From: an uncultured Megasphaera sp.
GTDB taxonomy: Bacteria; Bacillota; Negativicutes; Veillonellales; Megasphaeraceae
Reading direction: 5' to 3'
NCBI GenBank assembly: GCA_934193515.1
Contig: CAKPVJ010000008.1
Span: 1-64,000 of the forward strand
DNA: 64,000 bases
Part shown: one piece after another, positions 26,011 through 34,522 of the stretch
How the letters are laid out: every line of letters starts with the position of its first letter
Position numbering within the stretch: position 1 is the stretch's first letter
Translations under genes and position numbers: made by a program
Notes under the pieces: generated by a model
The model's input: only the letters and a program-made list of their open reading frames with translations
What the model was told of the DNA's origin: nothing
Database searches by the model: none

Positions 26011-26745
26011 ATGATGACTAGTACAATAGATATCTTATCCATCCCTATTTGGAATGTCACGATGGAAGAAGCCGTTGCAGTTGCCTTCAAATGCATTGAT
26101 GAAGGCCGGGCGGCATCCATTGCGACAGCAAATGCTGAAATGGTAATGCGTTCCCAATCTGATAAAGAGCTGGCAGGCATTCTGCAGCATGCCGATTTAG
26201 TCGTACCGGACGGTGCCGGCGTGCTGTGGGCTGCAGAACAGCAGGGAAAACGATTTAAACAGCGTGTAACAGGTGTTGATTTGGCGTGCAGTCTGCTTCG
26301 TGAAGCGGCGGCACGCCAAACGGCTGTTTATTTCTTTGGCGGCGCAGAAGGTGTAGCTCAAAAAGCTGCCGAAAATATCCAGCAGCAGGTAGGAAAGCTG
26401 AATATGACAGGTACGCATTCAGGCTTTTTTACACCGGAAGAGGAAGGTAAGATTATTGAAGAAATCCGCTCCGGCGGTACGCAGATTTTATTGGTAGCCT
26501 TGGGCGTGCCAAAACAGGAAAAATGGATACATGACCATCTCTATGAATTAGGACCGTGTGTCTGCATGGGCGTAGGCGGTACACTGGACGTACTGTCCGG
26601 CAAAGCCTGCCGGGCACCCAAATGGATGCAGGAACATCGGCTGGAATGGCTGTATCGTTTGTTAAAAGAACCGACCCGCTTTAAACGGATGCTGGCTCTG
26701 CCTCGGTTTGTCGCAGCCGTCAAATGGGGAAAAGGTGTCAAGTAG
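26011..26745 (+). CDS. WecG/TagA/CpsF-family glycosyltransferase (GT26)
   Basis: Transfers an N-acetyl-mannosamine-type sugar to a lipid-linked acceptor on the cytoplasmic face of the membrane. The 244-residue protein has TANAEMVMRSQ, VPDGAGVLWA (catalytic Asp region), VALGVPKQEKWI, and GVGGTLDVLSGKACRAPKW followed by GLEWL-type HRLEWLYRLLKEP, all family hallmarks. GGAGG precedes ATG 26011. In this diderm it more likely serves an envelope glycan than wall teichoic acid. It is followed by psd and pssA, in an envelope gene run. Confidence 0.9.
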   Translation: MMTSTIDILSIPIWNVTMEEAVAVAFKCIDEGRAASIATANAEMVMRSQSDKELAGILQHADLVVPDGAGVLWAAEQQGKRFKQRVTGVDLACSLLREAAARQTAVYFFGGAEGVAQKAAENIQQQVGKLNMTGTHSGFFTPEEEGKIIEEIRSGGTQILLVALGVPKQEKWIHDHLYELGPCVCMGVGGTLDVLSGKACRAPKWMQEHRLEWLYRLLKEPTRFKRMLALPRFVAAVKWGKGVK

Positions 26746-26760
26746 ATTTGAGGTGAGGTC

Positions 26761-27399
26761 TTGAATAAACCCTTTATAATCGAAGATGGCTATATATTCA
26801 TTGCCGTGCCGGCACTGATTGCCGCTGCGCTGGGCTATTTTGTCAATGCCTATGCGGCAGTTATTCCAGCACTGTTGGCATTGTATTTTGCCTACTTTTT
26901 TAGAAATCCTCGTCGCACTATCCCGCAGGATGATACCGCATTGGTTTCTCCGGCTGACGGAAAGGTCATGGCTATTGAAGACGTACATGAAGATACCTAC
27001 ATGGACGGCAGATGCAGAAAAATAGTTATCTTTTTATCTGTATTTGACGTGCATGTCAATCGGGCACCGCTGGCAGGTACGATTAATTTTCAGCAGTATA
27101 CCTGCGGCCGCTTTCGTCCGGCGTATAAAGACGGCGTTGGGTATGAAAATGAACGGTATTCTATCGGGATTGAAAATGATAAAACTCATATTTTGGTTAC
27201 TGTCATTGCCGGTATTTTGGCGCGGCGCATTGTATCATGGGTCACGCTGGGAGACACGCTTTCCCATGGGCAGCTCTATGGCATGATCAAATTCGGTTCC
27301 TGTGCAGAAGTCTATGTCCATGACGATGTAGAAATTACTGTCGAAAAAGGACAGTATGTACGGGGCGGCGAAACTATCATTGGGAGGATTGTCAAATGA
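26761..27399 (+). CDS. psd: Phosphatidylserine decarboxylase (short form)
   Basis: Makes phosphatidylethanolamine from phosphatidylserine at the inner membrane. The 212-residue proenzyme is of the short, archaetidylserine-like type: two N-terminal membrane segments (about 12-42), SPADGKVMAIEDV, the VFDVHVNRAP motif, and the self-cleavage Gly-Ser in IKFGSCAEVYV near residue 180, where the serine becomes the pyruvoyl group. TTG is the start, after a GAGGTGAGGT Shine-Dalgarno region. The stop overlaps the start of pssA (ATGA), fitting their joined pathway. Confidence 0.92.
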   Translation: MNKPFIIEDGYIFIAVPALIAAALGYFVNAYAAVIPALLALYFAYFFRNPRRTIPQDDTALVSPADGKVMAIEDVHEDTYMDGRCRKIVIFLSVFDVHVNRAPLAGTINFQQYTCGRFRPAYKDGVGYENERYSIGIENDKTHILVTVIAGILARRIVSWVTLGDTLSHGQLYGMIKFGSCAEVYVHDDVEITVEKGQYVRGGETIIGRIVK

Positions 27400-28082
27400 A
27401 AAATGTAATACCCTGCTTATTTACGGCAGGCAACTTGGGTTTTGGCGTATTGAGCATGATTATGACACTTCATGGCATGTTTGCCTGGGCCGGCATCTGC
27501 ATTTTGCTGGCAATGGCCTGCGATGCCTGTGACGGCCGTACAGCCCGTGCCCTGGGAGTAGCCGGCGAATTTGGCAAGGAACTGGATTCTTTGTCGGATG
27601 TCGTATCTTTTGGCGCGGCTTCAGCCTTTTTGATTTATACGTATGTTTTGCAGGATTTGGGTTGGATTGGTGCCGTTCCGGCTGTTATTTACGCAGCTCT
27701 CGGCGGTGTTCGCTTGGCCCGTTTCAACTTAAATACCACCGTTATTCACGGCTATTTTCAAGGCATGCCGATTCCAAACGGCGGCTGCCTGATTGCTACC
27801 TATGTCATTGCCAGTGAAATTGCAGGCACGCATGCGCTGCTGCCGGCATGGCTTATTGGCCTCCTTGTCATTGCCCTGGGCTATCATCTGGTCAGCAAAA
27901 TTCACAATCCGGATTTCAAAGGAGCCAGCCCGGATGTACTCCATAAAGCCGCTTTGGCCGTTGCCATTGTCTTTGGGCTTTTGGTACTGTATTTTATCGA
28001 TTGGCATTTGATTATTACGATGCCTTTCCTGCTGTACATCGTATTCGGCTTGGTCAACACGGCAATGAACGCTGCTCACTAG
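27396..28082 (+). CDS. pssA: CDP-diacylglycerol--serine O-phosphatidyltransferase
   Basis: Makes phosphatidylserine, the substrate of Psd upstream. The 228-residue integral membrane protein has about seven hydrophobic segments and the CDP-alcohol phosphotransferase motif DGRTAR-x8-G-x3-D-x3-D near residue 47 (CDGRTARALG, then FGKELDSLSD). It overlaps psd by four bases. Together the two supply phosphatidylethanolamine for both membranes. Confidence 0.94.
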   Translation: MKNVIPCLFTAGNLGFGVLSMIMTLHGMFAWAGICILLAMACDACDGRTARALGVAGEFGKELDSLSDVVSFGAASAFLIYTYVLQDLGWIGAVPAVIYAALGGVRLARFNLNTTVIHGYFQGMPIPNGGCLIATYVIASEIAGTHALLPAWLIGLLVIALGYHLVSKIHNPDFKGASPDVLHKAALAVAIVFGLLVLYFIDWHLIITMPFLLYIVFGLVNTAMNAAH

Positions 28083-28102
28083 GCATATAGGGAGATTCAT
28101 GT

Positions 28103-29353
28103 ATGGAACATGTATTGGATATCATCATGATACCCGTTCAAGTAATCATTGTTTTTTATACACTGTATTACTTTATATTGGCTATGTTTGGCCTTATCAA
28201 GCGAAGAGAAAAAATAACAGCTGCGCCTAAAAACACCTTTGCAGCTGTTATTTGCGCACATAATGAAGAAGCTGTCGTCGGGCAGCTGATTGACAATCTC
28301 AAAGAACTGCACTATCCCAAAGACATGTATGACGTGTATGTCGTAGCGGACAACTGTACCGACCATACGGCTGAAATATGTCGGCAGCACGGGGCGATTG
28401 TCAAAGTCCGGACCAACACGGAAGAAGTCGGCAAGGGCTATGCGATGGACTGGATGTTTTCACAGATGCTGGCGCAGGAAAAACAGTACGATGCCTTTGT
28501 CGTTTTCGATGCGGATAATTTGGTGCATCCTGAATTTTTGCGTGAAATGAACAATCACCTCTGCAAAGGAGAACAAGTCATTCAGGGCTATATGGATGCC
28601 AAGAATCCGACAGATACGTGGATTGCCGGCACGTTTTCCATTGCGTTTTGGCTGATTAACCACATGTGGCATCTGGCCAAATACAACATCGGCTTATCGA
28701 CGGCCTTGGGCGGCACGGGCATGTGCATTGCCACGGATATTGTTCGCAAATACGGCTGGGGCTGCGACTGCCTGACAGAAGACATGGAATTTTCCATGAA
28801 AGTTTTGCTGGAAGGCGTACGCACCTGCTGGGCTCATGATGCAATTATTTATGATGAAAAAGCCTTGGGGTTCATGCAGTCGTGCCGTCAGCGCAAACGC
28901 TGGGCACAAGGGCAGTGTGACTGCGGCGAACGATTTATTCCCAAGCTGTTTGCTCGCGGTATCAAGACCGGCAACATTCGCATGCTGGACGGGATTATTA
29001 CGCTGTCCCAGCCGTTTTTTATGATGATGTCCACGTTGTATGCCGTCATGGCCTATATCAATTCGTATATTCCGCTGTATACTAATATTTTGTATCAGAT
29101 TGTGCCGGTACAGATGTGGACCGTTATCGGTATAGGGCAATATCTGATTCCGGTTATTGTGTTACTGCAAATCAAGGTTCCCCTTAAATCTTGGGCGTAT
29201 TTGATTGTCTATCCGCTGTTTATGTACAGTTGGATTCCTGTCAATTTTCTGGGATTTAAAGACCGTCATAAAATGAAATGGAGCCATACCGTGCACACGC
29301 GGGCGGTTTCCTATGACAGTGCGGCTTTGCTTCGTAAGGAGAATAAAAAATAG
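28103..29353 (+). CDS. Family 2 glycosyltransferase, processive membrane type
   Basis: A 416-residue membrane enzyme with an N-terminal membrane segment (about 8-30), a GT-A domain (about 50-280) and two to three C-terminal segments (about 295-390). Motifs seen: CAHNEEAVVGQLI, VADNCTDHT, FDADN (the D-x-D), TEDMEFSMK and QRKRW (the Q-x-x-R-W of processive synthases). It resembles hyaluronan- or poly-glucosamine-type synthases; the sugar cannot be told. GGGAGA precedes ATG 28103, and surE starts right after its stop. Confidence 0.85.
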   Translation: MEHVLDIIMIPVQVIIVFYTLYYFILAMFGLIKRREKITAAPKNTFAAVICAHNEEAVVGQLIDNLKELHYPKDMYDVYVVADNCTDHTAEICRQHGAIVKVRTNTEEVGKGYAMDWMFSQMLAQEKQYDAFVVFDADNLVHPEFLREMNNHLCKGEQVIQGYMDAKNPTDTWIAGTFSIAFWLINHMWHLAKYNIGLSTALGGTGMCIATDIVRKYGWGCDCLTEDMEFSMKVLLEGVRTCWAHDAIIYDEKALGFMQSCRQRKRWAQGQCDCGERFIPKLFARGIKTGNIRMLDGIITLSQPFFMMMSTLYAVMAYINSYIPLYTNILYQIVPVQMWTVIGIGQYLIPVIVLLQIKVPLKSWAYLIVYPLFMYSWIPVNFLGFKDRHKMKWSHTVHTRAVSYDSAALLRKENKK

Positions 29354-30109
29354 ATGCATATTTTACTAACCAATGATGATGGCGTGCGGGCGCAGGGACT
29401 GCAGATACTCAAACGCGAATTGGCTGCCTGCGGTCATCGGCTGACAATTGCAGCCCCCAATGGGCAGCGCAGCGCAGCGTCCCATTCCATGTCGATTAAC
29501 AAGCCTTTATACTGCCGGGAAATGGCGCAGGACGATACGCAGATTCGCGAAATCGCTATATCCGGCACGCCGGTAGACTGCGTCAAAATGGCTATGGAGT
29601 ATTTTTTGGTCAAAGACCGGCCGCAGCTGCTTATTTCCGGTATCAACAACGGCTATAACCTGGGCAGCGATGTCTTGTACTCCGGTACCGTTTCTGCTGC
29701 GATGGAAGGGCCGTATTATCAAATACCGGCTATCGCTGCTTCTATGTATCCAATGGACGCAGACCGCTGTGTACAGACTGCACGGCTGATACAGCAGCTG
29801 ATAGAAAAAGTAATCGTCAAGGGAAAATTCCCAGGCATCCTCAATGTTAACGTGCCGCCGCAGGGAGATATTTCACTGGACAATATCCGCGTAGTGCCGC
29901 AGACTGTGCAGATTTATCACAACGTCATCGAACCGCGGCAAGACAAAGACGGCAGTATTTGCTATCATATTGTCGGTGACATCGATATGGACGGTGCGCC
30001 GGACAACAGCGACGTGGCAGCCATTCGGCACGGCCACATTGCCGTTACGCCGCTGAAATGGCAGCAGACTGCGATGGCGGCGATTGACGATATAAAAATT
30101 TGTTTATAA
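29354..30109 (+). CDS. surE: 5'/3'-nucleotidase SurE
   Basis: Metal-dependent nucleoside monophosphatase of 251 residues. It has the start MHILLTNDDGVRAQGL with the metal-binding Asp pair, APNGQRSAASHSM and ISGINNGYNLGSDVLYSGTV, all SurE signatures. ATG follows the previous stop directly, so it is translated together with the glycosyltransferase. A terminator ends the unit. Confidence 0.95.
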   Translation: MHILLTNDDGVRAQGLQILKRELAACGHRLTIAAPNGQRSAASHSMSINKPLYCREMAQDDTQIREIAISGTPVDCVKMAMEYFLVKDRPQLLISGINNGYNLGSDVLYSGTVSAAMEGPYYQIPAIAASMYPMDADRCVQTARLIQQLIEKVIVKGKFPGILNVNVPPQGDISLDNIRVVPQTVQIYHNVIEPRQDKDGSICYHIVGDIDMDGAPDNSDVAAIRHGHIAVTPLKWQQTAMAAIDDIKICL

Positions 30110-30119
30110 CCTACAGAAG

Positions 30120-30161
30120 TGATTCATGATGCAGCTGTGCTGTGCGTGAATCATTTTTTTT
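30120..30161 (+). terminator. Terminator after surE
   Basis: TGATTCA (30120-30126) and TGAATCA (30147-30153), with an inner GC-rich hairpin, are followed by T8. It ends the transcript that begins upstream of guaB or the tagA-like gene. The AT-rich stretch 30162-30389 shows no gene. Confidence 0.75.
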
Positions 30162-30389
30162 GTGGTGTCAAAAAATATTTTTAAATTTTTATAAACACAC
30201 TGCTTTTTTATATAATTTTTTTGATAAGAGAAGAAATTTTGAAATAATTTTATAAATACGCCTATAACATCTTTATAAATTTTTGCATATCACACACGCA
30301 GATGTCCATTCACAATACATTTTTGTAAGAAAGGGGGTTGCAAAATAGAAAAAGATAGCGTATAATTTCAATCAAATCACATAGCAAGT

Positions 30390-30562
30390 GGACGAAGTAC
30401 ATGGGAGAAGGTCAGATGACCTACCGAAGGAGTCAAACTCTCAGGTGCCCAGTGGGCAGGACCGTGTACAGACACGACTCTGGAGAGTCCCTAATCGGGC
30501 GCCGAAGGTGCAAGGATGAGAAATTTCTTTCCCAATCTCTCAGGCAAAAGGACAGAGGATAG
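30390..30562 (+). ncRNA. Glycine riboswitch, tandem aptamers
   Basis: Aptamer 1 starts near 30392 with GGGAGAAGGTC and has CTACCGAAGGAGTCAAACTC, CTCAGGTGCCC and GGACCGTGTACAGAC, then CTCTGGAGAGTCC. A short linker (about 30492-30497) leads to aptamer 2 with GCGCCGAAGGTGCAAGGATG, ATCTCTCAGGCAAAAGGACAGAGG. These are the conserved glycine-riboswitch blocks (CCGAAGG, CTCAGG, AAAGGACAGAG). The gene controlled is the AgcS symporter at 30681. Confidence 0.93.
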
Positions 30563-30600
30563 CATCGATATAATTCTTTATTTGGTATGCTGTTTTTATG

Positions 30601-30640
30601 AACCTATCTTCAGAGGATATGCTGATGATAGGTTTTTTGT
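30601..30640 (+). terminator. Expression-platform terminator of the glycine riboswitch
   Basis: AACCTATC (30601-30608) and GATAGGTT (30627-30634) with a T6 run. It lies between the second aptamer and the symporter start. Whether glycine turns the gene on or off cannot be decided without folding. Confidence 0.7.
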
Positions 30641-30680
30641 ATTTATTTATAAAATATACAGTGTAAAGGGGTAGGGAATT

Positions 30681-32060
30681 ATGTTGGAAACGTTGAATGC
30701 GATTGATAGTTTTGTATGGGGGCCGCCATTATTGGTATTGCTGATTGGGACCGGCCTGATGCTGACAGTTCGTTTGCATTTACTTCAAGTAGTGAGACTG
30801 CCGCGTGCGTTGAAACTTATTTTTACAGCCAAAAACCAGGGCGACGGCGATGTAGACAGCTTTAAAGCACTCTGCACGGCGCTGGCCGCTACGGTGGGTA
30901 CGGGCAACATTGTCGGTGTTGCGACGGCAATTCACGCCGGCGGTCCCGGAGCTATTTTCTGGATGTGGATGGCGGCTTTCGTCGGTATGGCTACCAAATA
31001 TGCCGAAGGCTGTCTGGCAGTCAAATATCGTACTGTTGATAAAAACGGCGATATTTCCGGCGGTCCGATGTATTATATCGAAAACGGCTTGGGCAAAAAA
31101 TTTAAGCCGCTGGCATTCTTGTTTGCTTTCTTTGGCGTTCTTGTTGCTTTCTTTGGCATTGGTACGTTTGCACAGGTCAATTCCATTGTCGAAATCATGA
31201 ACTTGGCAACCAACGTGCCTGTTGAATATACAGCCGTTGTCTTGACTATCGTCGTCGCCGCAGTTACGATTGGCGGTCTGCAGTCGATTTCCAAAGTCGC
31301 TTCCAAAATTGTTCCGGCAATGGCGATTGTTTATGTTATTTCTACAGTAGGCTTTTTGATTGCTTTTTATGATAAAGTACCGGCAGCTATTGAACAGATT
31401 ATTGTCTGCGCTTTCACGCCGACAGCTGCCGCCGGCGGCTTCTTGGGAGCTACAGTTCTCATGGCGATGCGCAACGGCGTAGCGCGCGGTGTATTCTCCA
31501 ATGAATCCGGTTTGGGCAGTGCGCCGATTGTTGCCGCAGCAGCCAAGACAAAATGGCCTGCTGAACAAGGTCTTATTTCTATGACAGGTACGTTTATTGA
31601 TACGATTATTATTTGCACATTGACGGGATTGGTCATCGTAGTCAGCGGTGCTTGGACAGGGGATTTGAACGGCGCAGCTTTGACAAACTCGGCATTCCTG
31701 CAGGCATATCCTGCTTGGGGAAGCATGATTCTCTGCATTGGATTGACACTGTTTGCCTTCACGACTATTCTTGGCTGGAACTATTACGGCGAACGCTGTG
31801 TAGAATATCTCGTCGGCGTCAAAGGCATTATGCCGTACCGTGTTATTTTTATCGTTCTCGTTGCCTGCGGCGCTTTCATCAAACTGGATGTCATATGGGT
31901 ATTGGCCGATATTGTAAACGGCTTGATGGCGATTCCAAACTTGATTGCCTTGATTGGCTTGAGCGGCGTTGTCGTAGCAGAAACAAAAAAATACTATGCA
32001 CATTTGAAAGAACAGGAACAGGCTGAAACAGTAGAAGAAAAAGTGACAGCAGGTCACTAG
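30681..32060 (+). CDS. Alanine/glycine:cation symporter (AgcS family)
   Basis: Sodium- or proton-coupled uptake or exchange of glycine or alanine across the inner membrane. The 459-residue protein has about 10-11 membrane segments and family motifs: ALAATVGTGNIVGVATAI (near 70-88), GGPGAIFWMW, FSNESGLGSAPIVAAAAKT (near 273) and NYYGERCVEYL. GGGGTAGGG precedes ATG 30681. The glycine riboswitch upstream makes glycine the likely substrate. Single-gene unit with its own terminator. Confidence 0.95.
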   Translation: MLETLNAIDSFVWGPPLLVLLIGTGLMLTVRLHLLQVVRLPRALKLIFTAKNQGDGDVDSFKALCTALAATVGTGNIVGVATAIHAGGPGAIFWMWMAAFVGMATKYAEGCLAVKYRTVDKNGDISGGPMYYIENGLGKKFKPLAFLFAFFGVLVAFFGIGTFAQVNSIVEIMNLATNVPVEYTAVVLTIVVAAVTIGGLQSISKVASKIVPAMAIVYVISTVGFLIAFYDKVPAAIEQIIVCAFTPTAAAGGFLGATVLMAMRNGVARGVFSNESGLGSAPIVAAAAKTKWPAEQGLISMTGTFIDTIIICTLTGLVIVVSGAWTGDLNGAALTNSAFLQAYPAWGSMILCIGLTLFAFTTILGWNYYGERCVEYLVGVKGIMPYRVIFIVLVACGAFIKLDVIWVLADIVNGLMAIPNLIALIGLSGVVVAETKKYYAHLKEQEQAETVEEKVTAGH

Positions 32061-32101
32061 ATAGGGGATTATAGGGGCTAGCACGATATACACGAAAGAA
32101 G

Positions 32102-32148
32102 GGAATGATACATGAAATTTTTCACTAGCATGTATCATTCCTTTTTTT
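32102..32148 (+). terminator. Terminator of the AgcS gene
   Basis: GGAATGATACATG (32102-32114) pairs perfectly with CATGTATCATTCC (32129-32141), followed by T7. Confidence 0.9.
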
Positions 32149-32480
32149 CAAAAGGGGTACGTTTGATATAGGTAGGTTAAAGAAAATATTTTCATTTTAT
32201 AACAGCAGTAGTATACAATGCAAACTTAAAGGGGCTTGTCGCTTTGTGCGGCAGCCCTTTTTGGGTAAATAGCCTGGCATGACTTACAGTCAGGCGCGGT
32301 GCAGCTGTAGGATCGAATAGCATGTACAGTGGGTAAAGAGAAAAGATGATAAACAAAAAATTCATGAAAAATAGGTTAACAAAAATATATGGCCTCGCTG
32401 CTGTTCCTATGGTATACTTAAAGTAAATAAACGAGTTGCGGATTTTGTATTATAAGAATATATTTATAGGTGGAATGTTT
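32149..32480. other. Intergenic stretch with a strong hairpin and a possible extended -10
   Basis: AAAGGGGC and GCCCTTTTT around 32226-32264, with an inner GTCGC/GCGGC stem, make a terminator-like hairpin. A hairpin of similar sequence (GGGG-TTGTCG / CGACA-GCCCC) lies at 56461-56484. TGGTATACT near 32410 could be an extended -10 for the small frame at 32481. Nothing else is seen. Confidence 0.4.
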
Positions 32481-32642
32481 ATGTATCACTATCATTTTAA
32501 AATCACTGTCTTGAGCAGTGACAACGGGTTATACAAGAAAGTCGCGGCGCTGGAAGATGTCGATGCATTGCTGCAAAAAAGTGACCGTACTATGTATGAA
32601 ACGAAACATAGCGGCAAGCGAGCCTATAAGTTTGCGGAATAA
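32481..32642 (+). pseudogene. Fragment of a GGDEF (diguanylate cyclase) domain
   Basis: A 53-codon frame with a ribosome-binding-site-like AGGTGG upstream. Its last 25 residues (ALLQKSDRTMYETKHSGKRA) match the end of GGDEF domains, the helix with A-x-x-x-M-Y-x-A-K. The catalytic GGDEF loop and the nucleotide-binding part are absent, so it cannot make cyclic-di-GMP. It is most likely a decayed remnant; a short regulatory peptide is less likely. A terminator follows it directly. Confidence 0.5.
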
Positions 32643-32647
32643 AAAAT

Positions 32648-32691
32648 ACGACAATTGCGTAGATATTTTGTCTGCGCGATTGTCGTGTTTT
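32648..32691 (+). terminator. Terminator after the GGDEF fragment
   Basis: ACGACAAT (32648-32655) and ATTGTCGT (32679-32686) with inner GCG/CGC pairing, then a T-rich tail. It lies between the fragment and the convergent znuA. Confidence 0.7.
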
Positions 32692-32743
32692 TGCGTCTAT
32701 CCATATAATGGGCAGGCAGGAACCGTTTGTTTGCGTGTTTGGG

Positions 32744-33679
32744 CTACTGCAGGCTCGTATAAATTTCTTCCAAGTTTTCTGTCATGCGGTCTATATAGGA
32801 TGCGTCGCCTTCACCGCTTTCTAGTGTATGAATGGGCTGTACGCTGGCGCCTACTTCATGGGCCAGCGTCTGTGATGTCTTGGGGCTGACCATATCTTCC
32901 GTAAAAATAGTTTTTACATGGTGCGCTTTGCAGTATTCGACGAGTTTCGCCATTTGCTGCGTACTCGGCTCACCGCTGGCAAAGACAGATTCTACGCTGT
33001 TCTGGCTCAGATCAAAATCGCGGCAGAGATAGGCAAAGGCGGCATGGCCGGTGACAAATTGTTTGTTGGGAACGGCGGCAAATTTTTTCTGATAGGCCGT
33101 TAAGAGCTGCTGCAGCTGTGCTTTGTAAGCTGCGGCATTCTGCTGGTATGCGTCGGCGTGTTCCGGGTCTGCTTGGGCGAACGCATTGGCAATGTTTTGG
33201 ACTTCTATCTGTGCGCAGGAAAGACTGAGCCAGCAGTGCGGATCTTGGGCACCGTGGCCGGTGTGGCCGTGATGATGCAGCATCGAATCGTCTTCTTCAG
33301 CAAGTGAAATAGTCGGCACGCCCTGAGAGGCATCTATAGAAATCATGGCGTCATTTTCGACGACTTCGATGGCTTTGGCAGCCCATGGTTCCATGCCCAA
33401 GCCGTTATAGATAAACACGTTGGCATGGCTCAATGCCTTGAGACTTTTGGTCGTCGGCTGGAAATCGTGCGGTTCCGTTCCGTCTGGAATGAGTGTGACG
33501 ACGGTTATATGATCTTTACCGACTGCTTCGGCGAACTCTTTCATCGCATGAAACGAGACGACGACTTTTAACTTGCCGTCCTGGGCATCCATCGCATTTT
33601 CTGTATCGGTAGGCGTGCAGCCTGTCAGCAATACGAGTGAAAGGATACACAGCAGTGCAGCTGTCAGCCATTTTTTCAT
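32744..33679 (-). CDS. znuA: Zinc ABC transporter substrate-binding lipoprotein
   Basis: Captures Zn2+ (possibly Mn2+) outside the inner membrane and hands it to ZnuB. The 311-residue precursor has a lipoprotein signal with lipobox LLTGC (Cys21). Ligand motifs of the A-1 family follow: VSFHAMKEF, GTEPHDFQP, a His-rich loop with HHHGHTGHG that marks zinc-type members, then HAAFAYL and FTEDMVSPKTSQTLA. ATG at 33679, after GGGAGG, fits the signal peptide; a longer frame starts further up without such support. The gene is divergent from znuC, with two dyad operators in between. Confidence 0.93.
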   Translation of the reverse strand: MKKWLTAALLCILSLVLLTGCTPTDTENAMDAQDGKLKVVVSFHAMKEFAEAVGKDHITVVTLIPDGTEPHDFQPTTKSLKALSHANVFIYNGLGMEPWAAKAIEVVENDAMISIDASQGVPTISLAEEDDSMLHHHGHTGHGAQDPHCWLSLSCAQIEVQNIANAFAQADPEHADAYQQNAAAYKAQLQQLLTAYQKKFAAVPNKQFVTGHAAFAYLCRDFDLSQNSVESVFASGEPSTQQMAKLVEYCKAHHVKTIFTEDMVSPKTSQTLAHEVGASVQPIHTLESGEGDASYIDRMTENLEEIYTSLQ

Positions 33680-33706
33680 GAATTCATTCCTCCCTGTAAA
33701 AAGTAT

Positions 33707-33723
33707 ATGCAAATTATTTGCAT
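33707..33723. promoter_or_regulatory. Candidate Zur operator 1 (znuA side)
   Basis: ATGCAAATTATTTGCAT, a perfect dyad of 7-bp arms and 3-bp centre, 28 bases from the znuA start. The arms match those of the second site (ATGCAA/TTGCAT). Confidence 0.65.
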
Positions 33724-33770
33724 TTGTGTTATAGAGCATATCATAGCACTGCTGTCCATATCTGTCAACT

Positions 33771-33791
33771 AAATGCAAATGCCTTGCATTT
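33771..33791. promoter_or_regulatory. Candidate Zur operator 2 (znuC side)
   Basis: AAATGCAA, five bases, TTGCATTT: a perfect 8-bp-arm dyad. Another TTTTGCA half site follows at 33793-33800. A -10-like TATAAT lies just downstream (33809-33814), so binding would cover the znuCB-zur promoter. Confidence 0.7.
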
Positions 33792-33856
33792 TCTTTTGCA
33801 AGTGCGTATAATAAAGGTCGTGTTTATTTGGGGACTATACCATATAAGGAGGTATT

Positions 33857-34522
33857 ATGATACAGCTAGAACATGTTTCTTTTGCGTACGAACATGGCCC
33901 GTATTTGCTGCAGGACATCAATATGACCATTGCGGACGGCGATTATATTTCTGTTGTCGGCGAAAATGGCAGCGGCAAAAGTACGCTTATCAAACTGATT
34001 TTGGGACTGTTGTCGCCGAGCAGGGGCAACATTACGGATACGTTTAGGCAGAGAGCTTACGTGCCGCAGCGATTTGAAACGATGAACCAATTTCCCATTA
34101 CGGTATATGAAGTATTGAACTGCCAGCGGCACATACTGGGGCTTAAAGATAAAGCCATCATCCGGAACTCGTTGGAAAAAATGGATGTCTATGGGCTGAA
34201 AGATCAGCTTATCGGCAACTTGTCCGGCGGCCAGTGCCAAAAAGTATTGATAGCGCGTGCCCTGATGGGGAAACCGGATTTGCTCATTTTTGATGAACCT
34301 TCGACGGGGATTGATGTAAAAAGCCAAATGGAACTGTATCCGTTTATCAAAACGTTGAATCAGCAGCATGGCGTGACCGTCGTCACGGTAGAACATAATT
34401 TGAAATTTGCCGTACACAATTCGACGAAAATGTTTCACGTCGTAGGCGGGCATGGGCATTTTTGCTCGCCGCAGGATTACATTCAAGAATACGTGTCGGA
34501 CAATATGGGAGGTGACGCTTGA
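33857..34522 (+). CDS. znuC: Zinc ABC transporter ATP-binding protein
   Basis: ATPase of the zinc importer. 221 residues with Walker A GENGSGKST (near 36), Q-loop YVPQRFE, signature LSGGQCQKVLIARAL, Walker B LLIFDEPSTGID, and the switch His in VTVEHNL. The His-containing tail GGHGHF may bind metal. AAGGAGG precedes ATG 33857. It overlaps znuB by four bases, in an operon znuC-znuB-zur. Confidence 0.94.
   Translation: MIQLEHVSFAYEHGPYLLQDINMTIADGDYISVVGENGSGKSTLIKLILGLLSPSRGNITDTFRQRAYVPQRFETMNQFPITVYEVLNCQRHILGLKDKAIIRNSLEKMDVYGLKDQLIGNLSGGQCQKVLIARALMGKPDLLIFDEPSTGIDVKSQMELYPFIKTLNQQHGVTVVTVEHNLKFAVHNSTKMFHVVGGHGHFCSPQDYIQEYVSDNMGGDA

Noticed and set aside
30780..32138. 452-codon minus-strand frame opposite the AgcS symporter
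   Set aside because: Its composition (many Cys, Asn, His, Arg) is that of an antisense shadow, and the plus-strand gene is certain.
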